Assembly (NCBI GenBank): GCA_019096065.1
Contig: JAGUCH010000007.1
Span: 5,168,501-5,232,500 of the forward strand
Direction: 5' to 3'
DNA length: 64,000 bases
Source: Paracyclopina nana
Taxonomy: Eukaryota; Arthropoda; Copepoda; Cyclopoida; Cyclopettidae
Shown piece by piece: positions 32,387 through 44,071 of this stretch. The notes beneath the pieces were generated by a model that saw only the letters and a program-made list of their open reading frames with translations, was not told the origin of the DNA and ran no database searches. The position numbers were made by a program, and so were the translations under genes. Positions within the stretch are counted from its first letter, which is position 1, and the number at the start of each line of letters is the position of its first letter.

Positions 32387-32788
32387 ATGAATTTGGACAT
32401 CTTTGCTGAGCTAAAAGAGGACAAAAACTGTGATATAGAAGTACTTAAGAGCAAGTGCCAAAAGCTTATTAAAGAGTTTCACCCAGACAAAAATGGCGGC
32501 CAAGAATCGGAGGAATTTCTCAAAATCATGCAAATCTGGAAAGTTCTCAATGATGACAAATTGTTTCATCATGCCAAAGCTGCAAAGTTGACAAGGGCCA
32601 AAAATGCCAACTGGGACACTATAAGTGTTTGTGACATGCATTGGAATTCAAGTGCAAAAGCATACGCGAAAAATTGCAGATGTGGAGACCAATATTTGCT
32701 TGCAAAAAGTGACATTGACAGCGAAGACGAGGAAATATGCGTAGAGTGCGATTCGTGTTCCAACACAATAATTGTGAATACCAAATGA
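32387..32788 (+). CDS. DPH4: DPH4 / DNAJC24 diphthamide-synthesis co-chaperone
   Basis: Single exon, 133 residues. DPH4 couples a J domain to an iron-binding CSL zinc finger and supports the first step of diphthamide formation on elongation factor 2. The J domain contains K-E-F-H-P-D-K-N (the H-P-D motif). The C-terminal half has the DPH zinc-finger cysteines C-R-C-G-D-Q-Y and, after an acidic stretch, C-V-E-C-D-S-C-S. Order and size match the family (human 149 residues). Confidence 0.92.
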   Translation: MNLDIFAELKEDKNCDIEVLKSKCQKLIKEFHPDKNGGQESEEFLKIMQIWKVLNDDKLFHHAKAAKLTRAKNANWDTISVCDMHWNSSAKAYAKNCRCGDQYLLAKSDIDSEDEEICVECDSCSNTIIVNTK

Positions 32789-33768
32789 AAGCTGTTTTGC
32801 CTGCATAAAAAACTGACGGAAAGTTTTACATCTGGAAAGTTCTTTCTTTTTTCCTGTCCAATATTTGGAGCAAATCAAGACGTTTCCAATTTGACACATG
32901 AAGATTTTGGATGCTTCATACAATAATACTTTGGAAATATTATTGGGAAATATTCGTGGACATTTCGAATGAGGTTTTCCAAGTGTTTTTGGGTACCCTG
33001 ATATTTCAAGGTACCGAGCAGACATAATTCAAAGAATATCCTGGATTTTAATCATGGAGAAATAAGAAAATTACATTGAAAATTGGTTTTCTAAATTGAT
33101 CAGAAAGAAGAGTTTCAATTCTTAGCAACTACATCAAATATGACGCCTTCCTTTGCTTCTTGCAATTAAAATTTGCTTTCTTGGAAACCTAAAAAACTAA
33201 AAATATCTAAACGATCTTGCTAAATCTGAACTGGACGTGCAAGAGAATATTATATACGAGTGATGGAGCGTATTACATCGTCTTGAGTGGGCTTACTTAG
33301 CATGGGATTGTCAATAGATTGGCATTTCATGCCACGTGACTGTATGCGTAGGTTGTATTTCTGTGGTAATACTGACATAAAAGCTTACGGTTGATTAATG
33401 ATGTAATTATTCTTTAGAAATTAATTTTTGAATTCACTCACAATCGTTTGCATTATAATAGTTCTTGACTTATTTAGCAAATTAATATTAATCGAGAATA
33501 GAAAGCAAATTTGTTTAAGCAGTTAGCTATAGCTATGGCATTAATCATGCATGTAAAGTTATTATCTAACAAGCCATACAACATACGTATAAAGTTTGTT
33601 TCTTAATCTAATGTGCTGCTTAAAAAATAAGTACTTCAGGAACCCTCGTACGTAATGCATGCCACTTATTTGCTTTGGGATTTGTTGCGCTCTCTATAAA
33701 ACCGCTACATAAGTGATTGAATGCAAGCCACTTCATTAATAGACAATCAACTTGCAAGGCCTTGAAAA
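32789..33768. other. Intergenic region upstream of dopa decarboxylase
   Basis: No gene supported. It ends with the TATA box and 5' UTR of the dopa decarboxylase exon 1A. Confidence 0.5.
33695..33701 (+). promoter_or_regulatory. TATA box for dopa decarboxylase exon 1A
   Basis: TATAAAA 68 bp upstream of the exon 1A ATG. No comparable box was found ahead of exon 1B. Confidence 0.65.
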
Positions 33769-36700
33769 ATGACTTCATTCTCAAGTGAAGAGTTTCGAGC
33801 TTTTGCTCATGCCATGATTGACTACATCATCGATTATCAAGAGAACATCAAGTCAAGATCTGTAGTGCCTAAAGTCAAACCTGGATACCTTCGGCCTCTC
33901 ATGCCGGCTGAAGCACCAACTGAGGCCGATACATGGCAAGATGTTATGGCGGACGTTGAGAAAATTCTGATGCCTGGTGTAACACATTGGCATTCCCCAA
34001 ATTTCCATGCCTACTTTGCTGCCGCAAACTCCTACCCTTCAATTGTTGCCAACATGTTGTCTGACGCAATTGGTTGCATTGGATTCTCCTGGATTTCCAG
34101 TCCAGCATGTACTGAGTTGGAGATGCTCATGATGGATTGGCTTGGAAAAATGCTACAACTGCCCGAAGAGTTCTTGTTCTCTGGACCTAGCGGCGGAGGT
34201 GGAGTTGTTCAGGTAATAGAATAATGGCATCAGTGTGTTCAGAAGCTAATGCAGAAGTAGTGTCATTGGAAAGCATCATATGCTTTCTGATTTATGTAAT
34301 GTGGTAGGATTGGTCAGATTAGGGCCAAGAGAGCCCATCACCTAAGTAGCCCAGAAAAGAGAAAGCCAGAGAAATTCATCAAAGCACTACCCATTGAAGC
34401 ATGCGCTGCCCCTTTGGGGCTCCTTTCTCCACTTGGCTACATCTTATCCACTTGTTGATTGTTGCAAGTTGATTCAGTACAAAAAACTGGATTATCAGTG
34501 GACAAACAGTGTGAGAAACTAGAATCTTATCTCACCAGAGCCTTTGATTAGTTGCCCGCCCAAAAAAGGAGCTAAACAAGACGAAAAATGACCACCAATG
34601 AAGAATTTAGAGCTTTTGCTCATTCCATGGTTGACTACATCATCGATTATCAAGAGAACATCAAGTCCAGACCTGTGATGCCTGATGTCAAACCTGGATA
34701 CCTTCGGCCTCTCCTGCCCACAGAAGCACCACACGAGGCTGAGCATTGGCAACGTGTCATGGATGATGTCGAAAATCTGATCATGCCAGGCGTTACTCAA
34801 TGGCATTCACCTCAATTCCATGCCTACTTCCCAACTGCCAACTCGTACCCGGCAATTGTGGCAGACATGCTGTCTGACGCTATTGGGTGCATTGGATTCT
34901 CCTGGATTTCCAGCCCAGCATGTACAGAGTTGGAAATGGTCATGATGGATTGGCTTGGAAAAATGCTGCAACTGCCTGAAGAGTTTTTGTTCTCTGGACC
35001 TGGAAGAGGAGGGGGAGTAATCCAGGTATTTTGAGGATTTTAGGCAACAGCAAAATATGGCCATGCTAATAAAGGTCACGAGAGATGTGTTATTTCCTTA
35101 AAAGGTCTTAGTCATCTTGGAGTGTGTGGGCAGACTCGATTTTCTTACAATGAAGCCGTAGTCGTTATTTAGTAACTGTAATAGCCAATTTGAAAATTAT
35201 CAAGTCAATATTTCGATCATAATAAGAACCGACTTTTCTGTCGTTTACATAGTAGCTTATAACAAATGTCCTTTTGTAGTCGATTTTTTTGCCAGGGGGC
35301 TTGCACTGGAGCGTTTTAGAACCAGAGTCAAAGCAAGTTTCTTTTAAAGCTTATAACTTATGCAGTTTCAGGTCAGTTTCTGCAGCATTCAGTTTGTAGA
35401 ACCAAGTCATGGCATTGGTACTAGCACTGATTGTGAATTGCTTTTTGATTGCGTTACATTTCATTATATTTTCCTGCATTGCAAAAAGCGGTTGTTTTGT
35501 GCAAACTGCAAAGATGGTTGAAAAGGAACATGTTACGCAACTTGCTTAGTAGAAAGTCATCAGAATTGTCATATAGCTGGGAATGTAATTACGACCACTT
35601 TCTTTTATTGCCACTTCTGGCCACTACTCATGATTGCTAGTGGCTAAAAATTTTTTTGGTGAAATAAGTCTCCATGCTTGCTGCAATACAAACTATTGCT
35701 TGAAATATGTGGACCAGTGGGTATCGGTGAAGGTTCCCCTGCTAAAGCTCAATATTTTAACTTCAGATTCCAGAAGTAGCAAAGCTTGAGGAAAAACTAT
35801 ATTCTTAAAAAGCCTCATAATGCATAGACTGATATATTTGATGATGCATGCTCAAGGTCTATTGTTGAAATATGCCTAGAACAGCTACTTCTTCGGAAAT
35901 ATGGTGAGAGAAAAAAGCAATTTCCTACATTATTTGAGGGCACACTAATGCATGATTAAAAGTTTGCATTTCAAAATGCTTTTCAGCCCTAGTAATCCCA
36001 TTACAAAAACTTATCAAGATGAACTGAAACTAGTATGTCTGGTTATGACATACTATGACAAAAGATGCCATATGTTTAAGGAAAATGCCATTTTTCAGGG
36101 GACTGCCAGTGAAGCCACTCTGGTAGCGCTGCTCTCAGCTAAGGCCAAAGCTGTGCAAGCCTTCAGAAGCAATGATGAGAATGATGAGGATCAGGTGCAA
36201 GAGTTCAAAGGCAAATTGGTGGCCTATGCCTCATCTCAAGCCCATTCTTCAGTGGAAAGAGCTGGACTTTTGGGAGATGTCATCATGAGGCTTTTGGACC
36301 CAGATGAAAATCTCTCTCTTAGGGGATCCACTCTTGCCAAAGCTGTAGCTGAGGACAAGGCCAATGGACTGGTGCCCTTTTTTGTCGTTGCCACTCTTGG
36401 CACCACCAATTGTTGCTCTTTTGACAACCTCATGGAAGTTGGTAGAACCTGCCAAAAATTGGATCTTTGGCTCCACATTGATGCTGCTTATGCTGGCAGT
36501 GCTTTCATTTGCTCTGAATTCAGGTATCCTACATTTCCTGCATGATTTACTATTTTTTCTAAAACTTTTCAACTAGGCCTCTTTTGAATGGAGTTGAGTA
36601 TGCCCAAAGCTTCAACTTCAACCCACACAAATGGCTGCTGATGAACTTTGATTGCTCTGCCATGTTTGTCAAAGACTCCCACTTGATTGCAGATGCCTTC

Positions 36701-37153
36701 AATGTGGATCCAGTCTATTTGAGGCATGAATTTCAAGGCCAAGTGCCAGATTATAGGCATTGGCATATCCCCTTGGGACGTAGGTTTCGCTCCTTGAAAA
36801 TGTGGTTTGTCATGAGACTGTATGGGCAAAATGGCCTCCGAGACTACATAAGAAAGCACATTTCTCAAGCTCACGAGTTTGAAGGCCTGCTTGCCAATGA
36901 TGACAGGTTTGAAGTCACTTTCCCTGTGACAATGGGTCTGGTTTGCTTCAGGCTCAAGGATCAGACCAATGAAGTCAATGAGAAGCTCAACAAGAGCATC
37001 AATGACCGAGGAAAAATCCATATCACACCTTGCAGGGTGAATGGCAAATTCATTCTTAGGTTTGCTGTTTGTTCAAGATACACTGAAAGTGTGGACATTC
37101 AGTTTGCCTATGATGAAATTGCTGCAGTTGCTGCAGAAATTCTGGGCTCTTAA
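33769..37153 (+). CDS. Ddc: Aromatic L-amino-acid (dopa) decarboxylase
   Basis: Exon 1A (33769-34212), exon 2 (36099-36523) and exon 3 (36577-37153) join in consistent phases to 481 residues; exon 1B (34588-35025) can replace 1A to give 479. The enzyme uses PLP to turn L-dopa and 5-HTP into dopamine and serotonin in the cytosol. Motifs: [36 protein letters not shown] (the stacking His that separates decarboxylases from insect DHPAA synthases), D-A-A-Y-A-G-S-A-F and the PLP lysine in N-F-N-P-H-K-W. Exon 1A has Y-F-A-A-A-N-S-Y-P where the family and exon 1B have Y-F-P-T-A-N-S-Y-P. The loop region before the C-terminal domain is intact. Confidence 0.93.
34588..35025 (+). CDS. Ddc: Alternative first coding exon (1B) of dopa decarboxylase
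   Basis: 146 codons from an ATG to a donor (CAG|GTATTT) in the same phase as exon 1A, and about three-quarters identical to it in protein. It keeps the canonical Y-F-P-T-A-N-S-Y-P. Its own start codon and intact donor imply use as an alternative first exon, or as the only functional one if 1A is a relic. The intron between 1A and 1B is 375 bp; the intron to exon 2 is 1073 bp and shows no other exon. Confidence 0.85.
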
Positions 37154-37351
37154 ATATCAGCAAGATTTACATTCAGACAGGTGGCTTTCAAGATTTGTTC
37201 AATGATTTTTATAAATGATGTTCCTGATGCTAATAATATATGTCACTCCAAAATATTGATAAATTAGTCCTTTATTTCATTGTGGTACAAACAGTTGGCT
37301 TTCTTAGAAGAAATTAAATTTTTTTGTCAAGTGGCTTCTTTGATCTTGATT

Positions 37352-37747
37352 TTAATACTCCATTGCAGGCATGGGATTGCCAAAGTTTTTGCTGCCACCA
37401 CCACCCAAAAGGTTCTTAATATGGGTGTTTTTCAGCAGAGTCTTCATGGTAGAACTTACTGCCCATGGAATTGAGCAAATTTTCTTGATGCCAACAGCAT
37501 GATACCAAGAGGGTCCAATGGGCACATAGTAGATCGAGCACTGTCTCGGTCCTAGCGGATCCTGCAGAAAAACAAGCCAGTTAAGCTGAGGTTGAGGCAA
37601 AAACCACTTTTGAATACTTACACTGAAGTCCATATAGTGCTTGGGCATTGCACTTCTTCTCCAGACGTCCAGAGGCTTGGATTCCGTGATGATGAGAGCG
37701 GCAAAAATGCAACAGGCTAGCAGCAAAGAGGAACTATTTTTCGTCAT
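37352..37747 (-). CDS. Small secreted protein, unknown family
   Basis: Two exons (37747-37622 and 37561-37352), phase 0 intron of 60 nt, 111 residues. Signal peptide SSSLLLACCIFAALIITES. The mature chain has two cysteines 22 residues apart in Q-C-S-I-Y-Y-V-P-I-G-P-S-W-Y-H and I-K-K-I-C-S-I-P-W, a dibasic W-R-R-S near the start, and a C-terminus with four glycines. The two cysteines could form a disulfide loop as in some neuropeptides, but no known peptide family is recognised. A TATA box at 37802-37811 supports expression. Confidence 0.75.
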   Translation of the reverse strand: MTKNSSSLLLACCIFAALIITESKPLDVWRRSAMPKHYMDFSVSIQKWFLPQPQLNWLVFLQDPLGPRQCSIYYVPIGPSWYHAVGIKKICSIPWAVSSTMKTLLKNTHIKNLLGGGGSKNFGNPMPAMEY

Positions 37748-37801
37748 GTTAGAGCGCGGAGGATCTTGGCTGAGGAATGGTAAATGAAGCGCGCCGAGCG
37801 G

Positions 37802-37811
37802 CCTTTTTATA
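37802..37811 (-). promoter_or_regulatory. TATA box of the 111-aa secreted protein gene
   Basis: TATAAAAAGG on the minus strand, 55 bp upstream of the ATG. Confidence 0.65.
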
Positions 37812-38492
37812 GGCAGCAAATAAGCAAGAGTGGATGCAAACGCACCCAACTCGAGAGAGAAGTAAGAGAGCTTGGCCTGAAAAAAATTAGGATGGCATTT
37901 TCCATCCACAATTACAGTATTTCAAAGATTTCGTTCCAAAAATCGTGCTCATTCGAAATTAAACAATTGTACTTTGCGTATGCCATATTTGGAAATTACT
38001 CTTTTAAGCATGCGTAGGGTTGCTTCAAAAACTTAGATAAGAACGGAATGGTGATCATTTATGATTGTAATTGCAAAGCCACGCATTATGTGAGAATATC
38101 GACCTTAGATGAATGAATATCGTTTAGTGATAGTAGGGTTATCTGCGATTAAACATACATACTCCACTTAAATTAGGGCAGGTTGTGAGTAATTGTAGGT
38201 AGCATTTATAATCAGCTCAGATCAGATTAAACCATGATGATTAATGACGTTGTAATTTTTTTTATGATGGCAAGTGCTTATATTTTCCCTCGACTATATT
38301 GAATATCAACGTCGTTGCATGTACGTTAATAGCGTATCCATTTCGTATGCCTTCTTCATAATTTCCCCAGGATGTGCGCATGCATGTGTAACCAATCAAG
38401 GCTAAACCTAAGCAAAAGCCAATGATGCCAATCTTAATAAAAAAAGCCCTGAGTTGGTAATTTGTGGAACATCGTTTATTTCTATCAAAATT
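37812..38492. other. Intergenic region
   Basis: AT-rich. No gene, clear repeat or RNA was recognised. Confidence 0.45.
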
Positions 38493-40683
38493 TCAAGCGT
38501 ATGGAGTTTCAGAGACAAGCCTTCGAATTTTCTCCCTCTTCTTCTTGTTGCCATGCTCCTTTTTTCCTGCCATTTTGATGATGCTTCCACCTGCAATCAT
38601 TTTCTTGCCACGCACGTGAACTCCAGAGCTGAGTTTCAGCTCAGGGAAAGACTCCTCCAGAGCCAAATCCTCCTCAGCTACTATGTCCTCATCACAATTG
38701 GTCTCAAAGTTGCAAAATGCAGCCTGATCGTGTCCTGGAGGGGCTTGGACAAAGACAAGTTTGCCTTGAACAAAGTCCTTGAGCACAATCCTGGCAGCTC
38801 TGGCCTGATCGGCTGTTGCTCCAGCCTTGACGAGGCCTCGCATAAGGCCAAAAGCTGACAAAAACAAAGCCCAATCGGAGAGTTTTCGTTCAGACTTTTT
38901 GGCACTCATGACAGCAGACTTCATGATTCCATAATGCTTCAGTAAGTGAGCCAAAGGAATTTTTTGAAGAAGAAGTCCAGCGGAAGGTCCATATTCAGTC
39001 AAGGTGTCAATTGGAAGAATTCCTCCCAAAACCATCGAAGCTTTGTCCATGCTCAAATTTGGTATCACCAATCCCGGCCCATCAATGAACGTACATGAGC
39101 CTGAAAGAAGATATTTGTGACAAAACTGTTTTGCATGTGCTTATAGTCTGGCAAATATTTGCCAACGCTAAGAAGCAGTCAACTATGAAACTTGAAAATA
39201 TTTTTAAAATTAATCTAGAGGGACAAGGAACAACATCATCGAATTACTGATATCACTTTAAGCTCGTATATTTGAGAGCTTGGCCTTTTCTCAACACTTT
39301 TATATTAATAGCTTAACAAGTATTTAAAACATCTTAAGCATAACTTACCTCCTATAACGTGTGTTTGGAAATGTTTGGTTTTTCCTGGAGTGGCGGAGAC
39401 TTGTAGCTTTTTGCTAGATAGGAATCGATTGATAGTAGAAGATTTGCCCACATTTGGATAGCCTTGAAAAGTGAAAGATGCATCAAATAACCAATGTTTA
39501 AATATATACGTTTACTGTATATCCAATAAGTACCTGTAAATCCGACTGTGACACTATCTGTGGGCATGATGCTTTTTATAACTGCCAATACTTGATCAGG
39601 TCTGAGAATTTTGCAAGAGCCGAAATCTGGGATTGAGCTATCTTCATTCTCATTGCCATAGTCTTCCAAGGTGGCAGAGAAGAAAATTGCCTTCATGTCG
39701 GATTCCATGAAATATTTGGACCAAATTGTTCTCTGCTCTTCAGTTAGTAAGTCAGCCTTGTTGAGCAGCAACACCGATTCTTTTCGAGAGTCCATTTCCT
39801 TCACGTAATTAGCCAAATCTGAACTGGCATAAAACAGAGGATCACGAGCGTCAACCACTTGAACGATCACATCACTCAATTCCATAATCTTCCACAGCTG
39901 ACGCCAAAACTCGAGATTGCGTTCAAAAGGTGGGAGCTGTAAAAGTTGATATTCAAGTATTGCCCAATTAACGGATTCCTAATTAAAATTGTTTATCAAA
40001 GACAAGAAGTTCTCCCGTTTTTTCAGAATTTCCTGTACTTTACAGGCAAATATCGAGAAACGCAATGTCTCACTGACTAAAGCCAATATCTACATAGTCA
40101 CGTTTTCCACAAGGCTTTTCAGAGCTAAGTGTAAACAAAGTGCATTTTAAAAAAGACAAAAAAAAAATCTGATATCAGTCTTGCGTGTATCGTATTTTAG
40201 AAATTAGAAAGATACAAAGATTGTGGAGACTAATTTTGCGATTTTTCTCAAATAATTTACCTTGGGATTTTTGGCCTGCAATCTAGACAAGCTACGCTTC
40301 CACTTGAGGAAAGATTCGATTTCCTTCTCCTGAAAAGTTTCAGCTGTGTCCTCGGGCTCAAAAACGGGCTTTTTCGGGATCGAGCAGAATTCCTCCTCCT
40401 CTTCTTCTGTTTCATTTTCTTCAGCGTTGGGATCGATTTCTTGATCTTCGGGTACAACCCCTAAGTCAGTGATGGCAGCATGGCCTCTTTCGGCCTCGAA
40501 ATTACGCCTGGCAGCCTCAGCATTAGATAGAAAGTCGTCAATAGATGTTTGCTCAGTGATGGACGACAAATTTTGATTTTGCTCAATGTCTGCCGTATGA
40601 CGCGTGGATGTGTAATAGTCCAATTTCTTGCGCTTTTGCAGGCTTTTGCCCAAATCACGGTTCTTAGCCTTTCCTGGAGGCAT
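38493..40683 (-). CDS. LSG1: Large subunit GTPase 1 (circularly permuted GTPase)
   Basis: Four exons (40683-40261, 39936-39534, 39462-39349, 39100-38493), 515 residues. LSG1 releases the export factor NMD3 from cytoplasmic pre-60S ribosomes. The N-terminus matches the family (S-I-T-E-Q-T-S-I-D-D-F-L), and exon 2 opens with P-F-E-R-N-L-E-F-W-R-Q-L-W. The G motifs are in permuted order: N-K-A-D-L-L (G4), then G-Y-P-N-V-G-K-S-S (G1), S-A-T-P-G-K-T-K-H-F-Q-T (G2) and D-G-P-G-L-V (G3; usually D-C-P-G-L). The basic C-terminal tail (K-K-E-H-G-N-K-K-K-R-E-K) is typical. It is shorter than human LSG1 (658), mainly in the acidic insert. Confidence 0.95.
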
Positions 40684-41270
40684 GGTTCCTTTTATTTCAC
40701 AAATTTAATACTTCAGCAGAAATATTGCATAAATTCAGCATGTGAATGTAATATTTGTTTTGATTGTGAAATGAAAGTGAGATCGAAAAAATAGGACAAG
40801 CTTAATCTTAATTTTACTTTTTCTTCACATTTTCAAGTAATCTAGCTTTGTTGGACTCGGAAGATGATGTAATAGAAACATGCATTACTCCACGAGTTTT
40901 ATATTGTACTCTTTTATTTCAGAGCCAAAGTCACAAGAATGAATAATCTGCAATAAGACCTTGAAATGAGTGCACACTTTGCGTACTGCAATTTGACGAA
41001 AACTTTTGGGCTTGTTGAATTGTTTCTTTTTATCTTGAAACCAAAAAGTAAACAAATATTACTGCAGCCATATAAAGAAAGGAAGACAGGAATTTTAGTG
41101 TTTAATAATTCGCCCAGTTGCTCTGACTTGAGCGTGAAAATATTACTCTTGACCCATATCCGATCATTTTCGTCAACAAACAACAATAAAAAGCCAATGG
41201 CCAGGCCTGCCACAGAGGAGAGGAGTGGGTGAACTTCAGATAGTTGTGGACTTTTCTTCTGCTGCTGGAG
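40684..41270. other. Divergent promoter region of LSG1 and Hakai
   Basis: No supported gene. Open frames on both strands at 40914-41232 lack a recognisable domain or splice signals. Confidence 0.45.
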
Positions 41271-42389
41271 ATGAACTCAGCTGCCTATGATCTTGGGTCA
41301 AATCGGGATCAAGATGTCATTCACGCACCTAGTCATCGCCGACACCGAAAAGCCGTAAGCCTGCCCACCGCAAAAAATAGCTCATCAACTTTTTTCCATT
41401 TTGTGGAAATGTCCAATTTCGTTTCCAGATAATTGAAAGTGACCCCGAGGATGAGATGGAGATTGTGCCTCCCATCATCTCGAGACCTCCACCGTCGATG
41501 TTTGGCAGAATCGATGGCTCCACTCCAACCTACAGCATGGACACTGACATTTCCACTCTGGAGACTCCCACTTTTTCTACCCTGAATCAGAGCCCTTCCT
41601 TGACCATGATGGGACTGCGGTGGGACCATCCTGTCAACCTCATTGGCAAAAAGGTACCAGAAACAGGCACAACAGCTTTATTTAGCATTACAATTTGGTT
41701 GATTCTTGGCATTAATTGTGTTCTGCTTATAGGTTGTCAATCCGATTCTTCATGATTGTGACAAGTGTTTGAGGCCCATTTTGACCTACGGACGATTACT
41801 CCCCTGCAAACACGTGCTCTGCTACAACTGTGCAAACTCTGATCATGGCTCCCAATGCGGACGTTGCGGTGGCAAAATCACCGGAGTCGAGAAGACTGGA
41901 CTGGGCTCCATTTTCATGTGCTCCCACGGCGGCTCCAAGTATGGCAAGGAAGGCTGCAGACGGACATACTTGTCAGAACGAGATTTGCAGGCACATATCC
42001 AATTCAGACATTTGAAAAAGCAACAGCAGCAGCAGCAACAGCAGCCTCAGCCTCCGAATGTGCCCTCTGCTGAGGCTATTGCTGCAGCCACTGCTGCCCT
42101 GGTTAATGCAGCAGCGGCGGAAAACCACCAAAGGCCGCCCAAAATGCGGCCTTTCCCGCAAAACTTCTCCCAGCCTCCGCCTAATGTGAGAGCCTCGAAC
42201 TCGAACCTCATCACTGTGCCCATACAAGATTCGGGCTCGTGGCCTCAGAAGCCGAATTTGCAACAGCCTCCGCCGAATTACTACTATGCACCGCCACCTA
42301 CAACGACTCAGAACAATTCGGGCTACAGCGATTGGAGTAATAACCCGTCACGGACTATGAACTACCAACAGCAGCATCATAGACGTTGA
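41271..42389 (+). CDS. Hakai: E3 ubiquitin ligase Hakai (CBLL1)
   Basis: Three exons (41271-41354, 41429-41653, 41733-42389), 321 residues. Hakai is a RING ligase and a subunit of the m6A methyltransferase-associated complex. The diagnostic run is L-R-W-D-H-P-V-N-L-I-G-K-K-V, then the RING (C-D-K-C-L-R-P-I-L-T-Y-G-R, C-K-H-V-L-C-Y-N-C, C-G-R-C) and the HYB/C2H2 part (F-M-C-S-H-G-G-S-K-Y-G-K-E-G-C-R-R-T-Y-L-S-E-R-D-L-Q followed by H-I-x4-H). A polyglutamine-proline stretch and a disordered P/N/Q-rich tail follow. Confidence 0.95.
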
Positions 42390-42840
42390 AACTAAACGAT
42401 GACACCTTTTGTGCTCATTAAAGATCGTGAAGGAAAAATGAAAGTATAATGATTGTCATGTCGTCTATTAAAGGCATCATGATGAAATAGATAACAAGTG
42501 AGCGCTACTTTGGCAATAATATTGGAACTATTTTTCAGTTTTGGTTTGAGCGAAAAGTAGCTTTTGATTTTCTAAGTGATCTACTCACCTTAACAGGAAA
42601 CCGCGAATGCTATGAGTTAAGTTAGAATGACTAGCAAGAACATTTCGCTTTTCTTATGTCGATGGTCATTGCATAATTTCAAATTGAGAGGATACATTCA
42701 TTTTTACATCTGAAGTAGCAACACTTGATAGCAAAAAACTGAAAGCAATGGACTTTGTTAGGAGAAATCAATTTTCATTGCTTTTAAATGTCAGCCAGCT
42801 TGCATTTTTAGTAAGGTTTAGCAAGGCACTTTTGCTGATT
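42390..42840. other. Convergent intergenic region
   Basis: 3' ends of Hakai and the two-TM protein. No other feature recognised. Confidence 0.45.
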
Positions 42841-43165
42841 TCACATCTTGCAACTTTCCTTACGCCTCGGTTTATTCTTGGTGAGTTGATCCATCAAGTC
42901 TTCCTTAAATAGAGTGTATCCTCCATTACTCACACCCTTGTACGCATTATAAGTCCAAAAAAGTGAGCCAAATGTTGAAAATAGGGGAAGTGGGAGAAAA
43001 TACCAAGTCCACCAGGGATTCATTGGAATCTAGGGTTTAGAAAAATTGTAAAGTTTGCCAAGAAAAGCAATTGCCGATAATTACCTTGACAAACATTCCG
43101 AAACCAAAAACACTAATAATAAAGAGAATGGACACACAGAGGAAAAAGCAAGCGAAAAAACGCAT
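42841..43165 (-). CDS. Two-transmembrane microprotein
   Basis: Two exons (43165-43085 and 43029-42841), phase 0 intron of 55 nt, 89 residues. The first exon is one hydrophobic helix (FFACFFLCVSILFIISVFGFGMFV). The second has W-W-T-W-Y-F-L-P-L-P-L-F and F-G-S-L-F-W-T-Y, then a basic cytosolic tail (L-T-K-N-K-P-R-R-K-E). The ATG at 43165 lies only 72 bp beyond the 3' end of THOC7 on the same strand. The family is not recognised. Confidence 0.7.
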
Positions 43166-43236
43166 GCTGATTCTTATGCCACGCTCATTTGGCGAAAAAA
43201 GTGACGCATGGAAAATATTCTATTTATTATTATGCT

Positions 43237-44071
43237 TCAACTAACTTCCATGATGGAAACGTCATCATCTTCTTGAGAATCAGTTTTAAACGAGGATGCC
43301 AAGTCTTGATCCTCCTCCAGAAGAGCTTGGAGGTTATGCAGGCTCTGCACCAAGACATGGAACTGCTTTTTCCTGGATTCCAGCTTGTCTTCCAGGCTGG
43401 CTTCAGAGGCCTTCAGCACTTCGAGTTCAGCCTTCAAGTCCTCGATTTTGAGGCCTTGAGTGGCACGATCTGGATTCTTGTTGATCACCTTGGCCATGGC
43501 ATCATACTCCATACGATTGTTACGGATCTTTCGAGCTTGAACAAGCTCCTTTTTGGTTTGAACAATTTCAGCCTCAGCTTCTTTGATTTGCTCCTATTTT
43601 GACATTTTAACAAAAGCTTTTTTAGAGAGAGAAATCCTTATGGAGGCAAATTGTCTAGCTAATTTTTGGAGTTATTTGAGAGCTGAAGCTTGGATGGCTT
43701 CGTTCCTGTCAGACTCAAATAAGAACATACCTTGATTTTCTCATACAAATTCTCGTAGTTTTGGGTCTCTGTTAAGGTCATTTCTTGCACCAATTTCGAC
43801 TTGTTCTCAATCCACTCACATTGCGCTACTGAGGCCATCAAACGTGAGTAGTTTTTAAAGTTTTCCTCTTTGGCCTTTTCGGCATCATCATCATCCTTCG
43901 TATTCACCCACTTGATCAACTGACAATGAAACCAACATGGAAAGAGCCTGAATTGAGAAATGTGGAATATAATACCGATTTTGCAATCATGTTCAGTCTT
44001 CGATCGTCTCCGGTTCCATCTCCATCCAAAAGAAGCCTCGTTCGCACAACAGTTTCATCATTGGAACCCAT
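43237..44071 (-). CDS. THOC7: THO complex subunit 7
   Basis: Three exons (44071-43976, 43919-43731, 43593-43237), all phase 0, 213 residues, close to the human 204. THOC7 is a coiled-coil subunit of the THO/TREX complex that couples transcription to mRNA export. Family blocks: V-R-T-R-L-L-L-D-G-D-G-x-G-D-D-R-R-L-N at the N-terminus, L-I-K-W-V-N, A-Q-C-E-W, Y-E-N-L-Y-E-K-I, R-K-I-R-N-N-R-M-E-Y-D-A-M-A-K-V-I and K-R-K-x-F-H-V-L-like R-K-K-Q-F-H-V-L. The predicted heptads cover most of the last two exons. Confidence 0.95.
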
